From NCBI RefSeq assembly GCF_000003605.2, contig NW_003142768.1:1-35655 (forward strand): a stretch of 35,655 bases of DNA, in the 5' to 3' direction. Below the pieces are notes generated by a model. That model made no database searches, was not told where the DNA came from, and worked only from the letters and a program-made list of their open reading frames with translations. The stretch comes from Saccoglossus kowalevskii (Eukaryota; Hemichordata; Enteropneusta; Harrimaniidae). Positions 34,801-35,655 of this stretch are shown here, piece after piece. The position numbers and the translations under genes were made by a program. How positions within the stretch are numbered: position 1 is the stretch's first letter; each line of letters opens with the position of its first letter.

Positions 34801-35655
34801 GAAATAGCTCCACTGTTAGCAATGCACATTACACAAGCAGCCTGTCAGCTGAGATAGCTCGCTGTTAGCAATGCACATTACAACAAGCAGCCTGTCAGCT
34901 GAGATAGCTCCGCTGTTAGCAATGCACATTACAACAAGCAGCATGTCAGCTGAGATAGCTCCGCTGTTAGCAATGCACATTACAACAAGCAGCCTGTCGG
35001 CTGAGATAGCTCCACTGTTAGCAATGCACATTTCAACAAGCAGCCTGTCAGCTGAGATAGCTCCGCTGTTAGCAATGCACATTACAACAAGCAGCCTGTC
35101 AGCTGAGATAGCTCCGCTGTTAGCAATGCACATTACAACAAGCAGCCTGTCAGCTGAGATAGCTCCGCTGTTAGCAATGCACATTACAAAAAGCAGCCTG
35201 TCAGCTGAGATAGCTCCACTGTTAGCAATGCACATTACAACAAGCAGCCTGTCAGCTGAGATAGCTCCGCTGTTAGCAATGCACATTACAACAAGCAGCC
35301 TGTCGGCTGAGATAGCTCCGCTGTTAGCAATGCACATTACAACAAGCAGCCTGTCAGCTGAGATAGCTCTGCTGTTAGCAATGCACATTTCAACAAGCAG
35401 CCGGTCAGCTGAGATAGCTCCGCTGTTAGCAATGCACATTTCAACAAGCAGTCTGTCAGCTGAGATAGCTCCGCTGTTAGCAATGCACATTACAACAAGC
35501 AGCCTGTCGGCTGAGATAGCTCCGCTGTTAGCAATGTACATTACAACAAGCAGCCTGTCAGCTGAGATAGCTCCGCTGTTAGCAATGCACATTACAACAA
35601 GCAGCCTGTCGGCTGAAATAGCTCCGCTGTTAGCAATGCATATTATAACAAGCAG

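Larger units (their letters stand above)
613..35655 (+). repeat. Giant 51-bp tandem repeat array, 688 complete units, right end not reached
   Basis: The unit is drawn from the ATG at 613. It begins ATGCACATTACAACAAGCAG, continues through CCTGTCAGCTGAG (positions 21-33) and ATAGCTCCGCTG (34-45), and ends TTAGCA (46-51). It is about 49% GC, against AT-rich flanks. Complete units fill 613-35635 and a 20-nt partial unit closes the window. Subtracting 22 units of 48 bp and the net +1 of other indels gives exactly 688 units. Most units differ from the consensus at zero to three positions. The common variable columns are 21 (C/T), 27 (A/G), 33 (G/A) and 42 (G/A); less common are 10, 11, 40 and 41. 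Each unit contains AluI sites (AGCT), and units with A at position 27 carry a PvuII site (CAGCTG), so a PvuII digest should give 51-bp ladders. There is no spacer DNA and no inserted mobile element. Scale and homogeneity fit a minisatellite or satellite array spread by unequal exchange. Confidence 0.98.

Noticed and set aside
1588-34829. Minus-strand repeat proteins (MCIANSGAISADRLLVV units)
   Set aside because: Same arithmetic effect; interrupted by a TGA-bearing unit present nine times and by other stops, with no unique ends.
613-35655. CRISPR array
   Set aside because: Units are directly abutting with no unique spacers, variation lies within the unit, and no cas-like genes are present.
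613-35655. CAG/CTG trinucleotide expansion
   Set aside because: CAG and CTG occur as isolated triplets in each unit; no pure trinucleotide run is present.
613-35655. Telomeric or known centromeric satellite
   Set aside because: No telomere-type hexamer is present and the 51-bp unit matches no centromeric family I can recognise; a centromeric role cannot be judged from sequence alone.
613-35655. Compensatory covariation supporting an RNA structure
   Set aside because: The linked pair of common changes (G27 with A42) do not pair with each other in the predicted hairpin, and position 42 changes disrupt a pair.

Overview
The window is dominated by one object: a tandem array of a 51-bp unit that starts abruptly at 613 and runs off the right end at 35655. 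Bookkeeping of length, 22 units of 48 bp and about a dozen single-unit indels gives 688 complete units plus 20 nt of a 689th. Only the first 612 bp are unique sequence. The window looks eukaryotic, probably from an animal. The flank is AT-rich and carries what reads as the last coding exon of a spliced minus-strand gene, with a polypyrimidine tract and AG acceptor in front of it. The array has the scale of a large minisatellite or satellite from a long-read assembly. I see no bacterial gene organisation, rRNA, tRNA, transposase, reverse transcriptase or CRISPR array. The species cannot be named from this sequence.

Layout. 1-178 is AT-rich, probably the 3' UTR of the minus-strand gene. 179-421 (minus) is a terminal coding exon of 81 codons including the stop, ending in a Lys-Glu-rich tail encoded by an 18-bp pyrimidine-rich repeat. 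422-440 is its splice acceptor. 424-612 is intron-like AT-rich sequence. From 613 the 51-bp array begins, only about 190 bp upstream of the acceptor, so it appears to occupy the last intron of that gene.

The unit length is divisible by 3 and its consensus has no stop in one plus frame (17-residue repeat MHITTSSLSAEIAPLLA) or in one minus frame (MCIANSGAISADRLLVV). This creates reading frames up to 5354 codons that look like giant repeat proteins. I do not regard them as genes. The plus frame is broken by frameshifting units, one of which was itself amplified. The minus frame is broken by a nonsense-bearing unit present nine times. Most common variants are explained by decay at two CpG sites per unit.

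Inside the array, variant units form a mosaic of higher-order blocks: a 711-bp tandem duplication at 30.2-31.6 kb, a block of about 4 kb shared by 14-18 kb and 21.5-25.4 kb, a 1.5-kb block repeated 16,030 bp apart, a left-edge block that recurs 30,748 bp downstream, and smaller local duplications. This is the pattern expected from unequal exchange and gene conversion. There are no cooperating genes to describe; the interest lies in the size, intronic position and internal history of the array.
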